DNA from: Taenia hydatigena
Taxonomy: Eukaryota > Platyhelminthes > Cestoda > Cyclophyllidea > Taeniidae
Length of the DNA stretch: 64,000 nt
Assembly: GCA_036345935.2 (NCBI GenBank)
Contig: JADWOT020000411.1
Coordinates: 51,001 to 115,000 of the forward strand
Direction: 5' to 3'
Shown here: piece by piece, positions 63,830 to 64,000 of the stretch
How the letters are laid out: every line of letters starts with the position of its first letter
Numbering within the stretch: the first letter of the stretch is position 1
The notes under the pieces: model-generated
Told to the model about the DNA's origin: nothing
What the model saw: the letters and a program-made list of their open reading frames with translations, nothing else
Database searches by the model: none
Program-made: the position numbers and the translations under genes

Positions 63830-64000
63830 GAATTGTAGAATACTAAGCTACGTGCTTTACGTTAAGTTTAGCGAGGTTAAAATGGATGCCGTGCATTTGT
63901 TTAATCAAAACTGTGCGCAGAACCTAAAGTTGGGGGTTGGATGAAATTTAATGCGCATGCACATGCAAATAACACTGACTTACGCCGCACATCGTAGTCT
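63830..64000 (+). repeat. Dispersed repeat family D, copy 3 (partial, runs off the window)
   Basis: Resembles 55435-55550: TTTAGCGAGGTTAAAA with TATAGCGAGGTTAAAA, then a TTAATGCGCATGCACATGC block with TTAAATGCGCATCCGTGTGC. It follows copy 2 in the same orientation, so the unit may be tandem here. Confidence 0.6.

Noticed and set aside
1..64000. CRISPR arrays, operons, prophage or plasmid features
   Set aside because: No regularly spaced short repeats, no dense long open frames and no ribosome binding pattern; introns and decayed histones show a eukaryotic nuclear sequence.

Overview
This is metazoan nuclear DNA, and nothing in it is laid out like bacterial or viral DNA. It has spliced exons with GT-AG introns, a CELF/Bruno-type RNA-binding protein, decayed histone genes, a Ty3/gypsy retrotransposon remnant, and long stretches with no conserved reading frame longer than about 135 codons. 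A flatworm with a large, repeat-rich genome (perhaps a tapeworm) is my guess. That guess rests on general impression and nothing in the window proves it.

Layout. 0.4-0.6 kb: Ty3/gypsy reverse transcriptase remnant (minus). 1.1-1.35 kb: decayed histone H4 (plus). 1.35-10.9 kb: no recognisable gene. 10.88-17.30 kb: very large inverted repeat, arms about 3.1 kb around a 204 bp spacer. 18.3-19.1 kb: the last exons of a CELF-family gene (plus), whose third RRM carries a 25 bp frame-breaking gap. 24.53-24.63 kb: a second, much older copy of the RRM3 exon with an in-frame stop. 27.57-27.95 kb: decayed histone H2B (minus). 34.6-39.1 kb: dispersed repeats. 39.21-44.25 kb: second large inverted repeat, arms exactly 2,033 bp with a 978 bp spacer. 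45.9 kb: serine-tRNA-like sequence. 46.6-51.0 kb: more dispersed repeats. 51.2-55.05 kb: an old, diverged inverted repeat homologous to the core of the second one. 55-64 kb: further dispersed repeats in direct and inverted arrangement.

The only sequence that may belong to an active gene is the CELF 3' end, and its frame is broken as written. Everything else recognisable is a broken relic of a conserved gene or a repeat. The most interesting feature is the set of long inverted repeats. Two have almost identical arms (one with a sequence-identical core and clearly diverged outer ends, which suggests arm-to-arm gene conversion), and a third is an old relative of the second. Transcripts through them would fold into kilobase-length double-stranded RNA.
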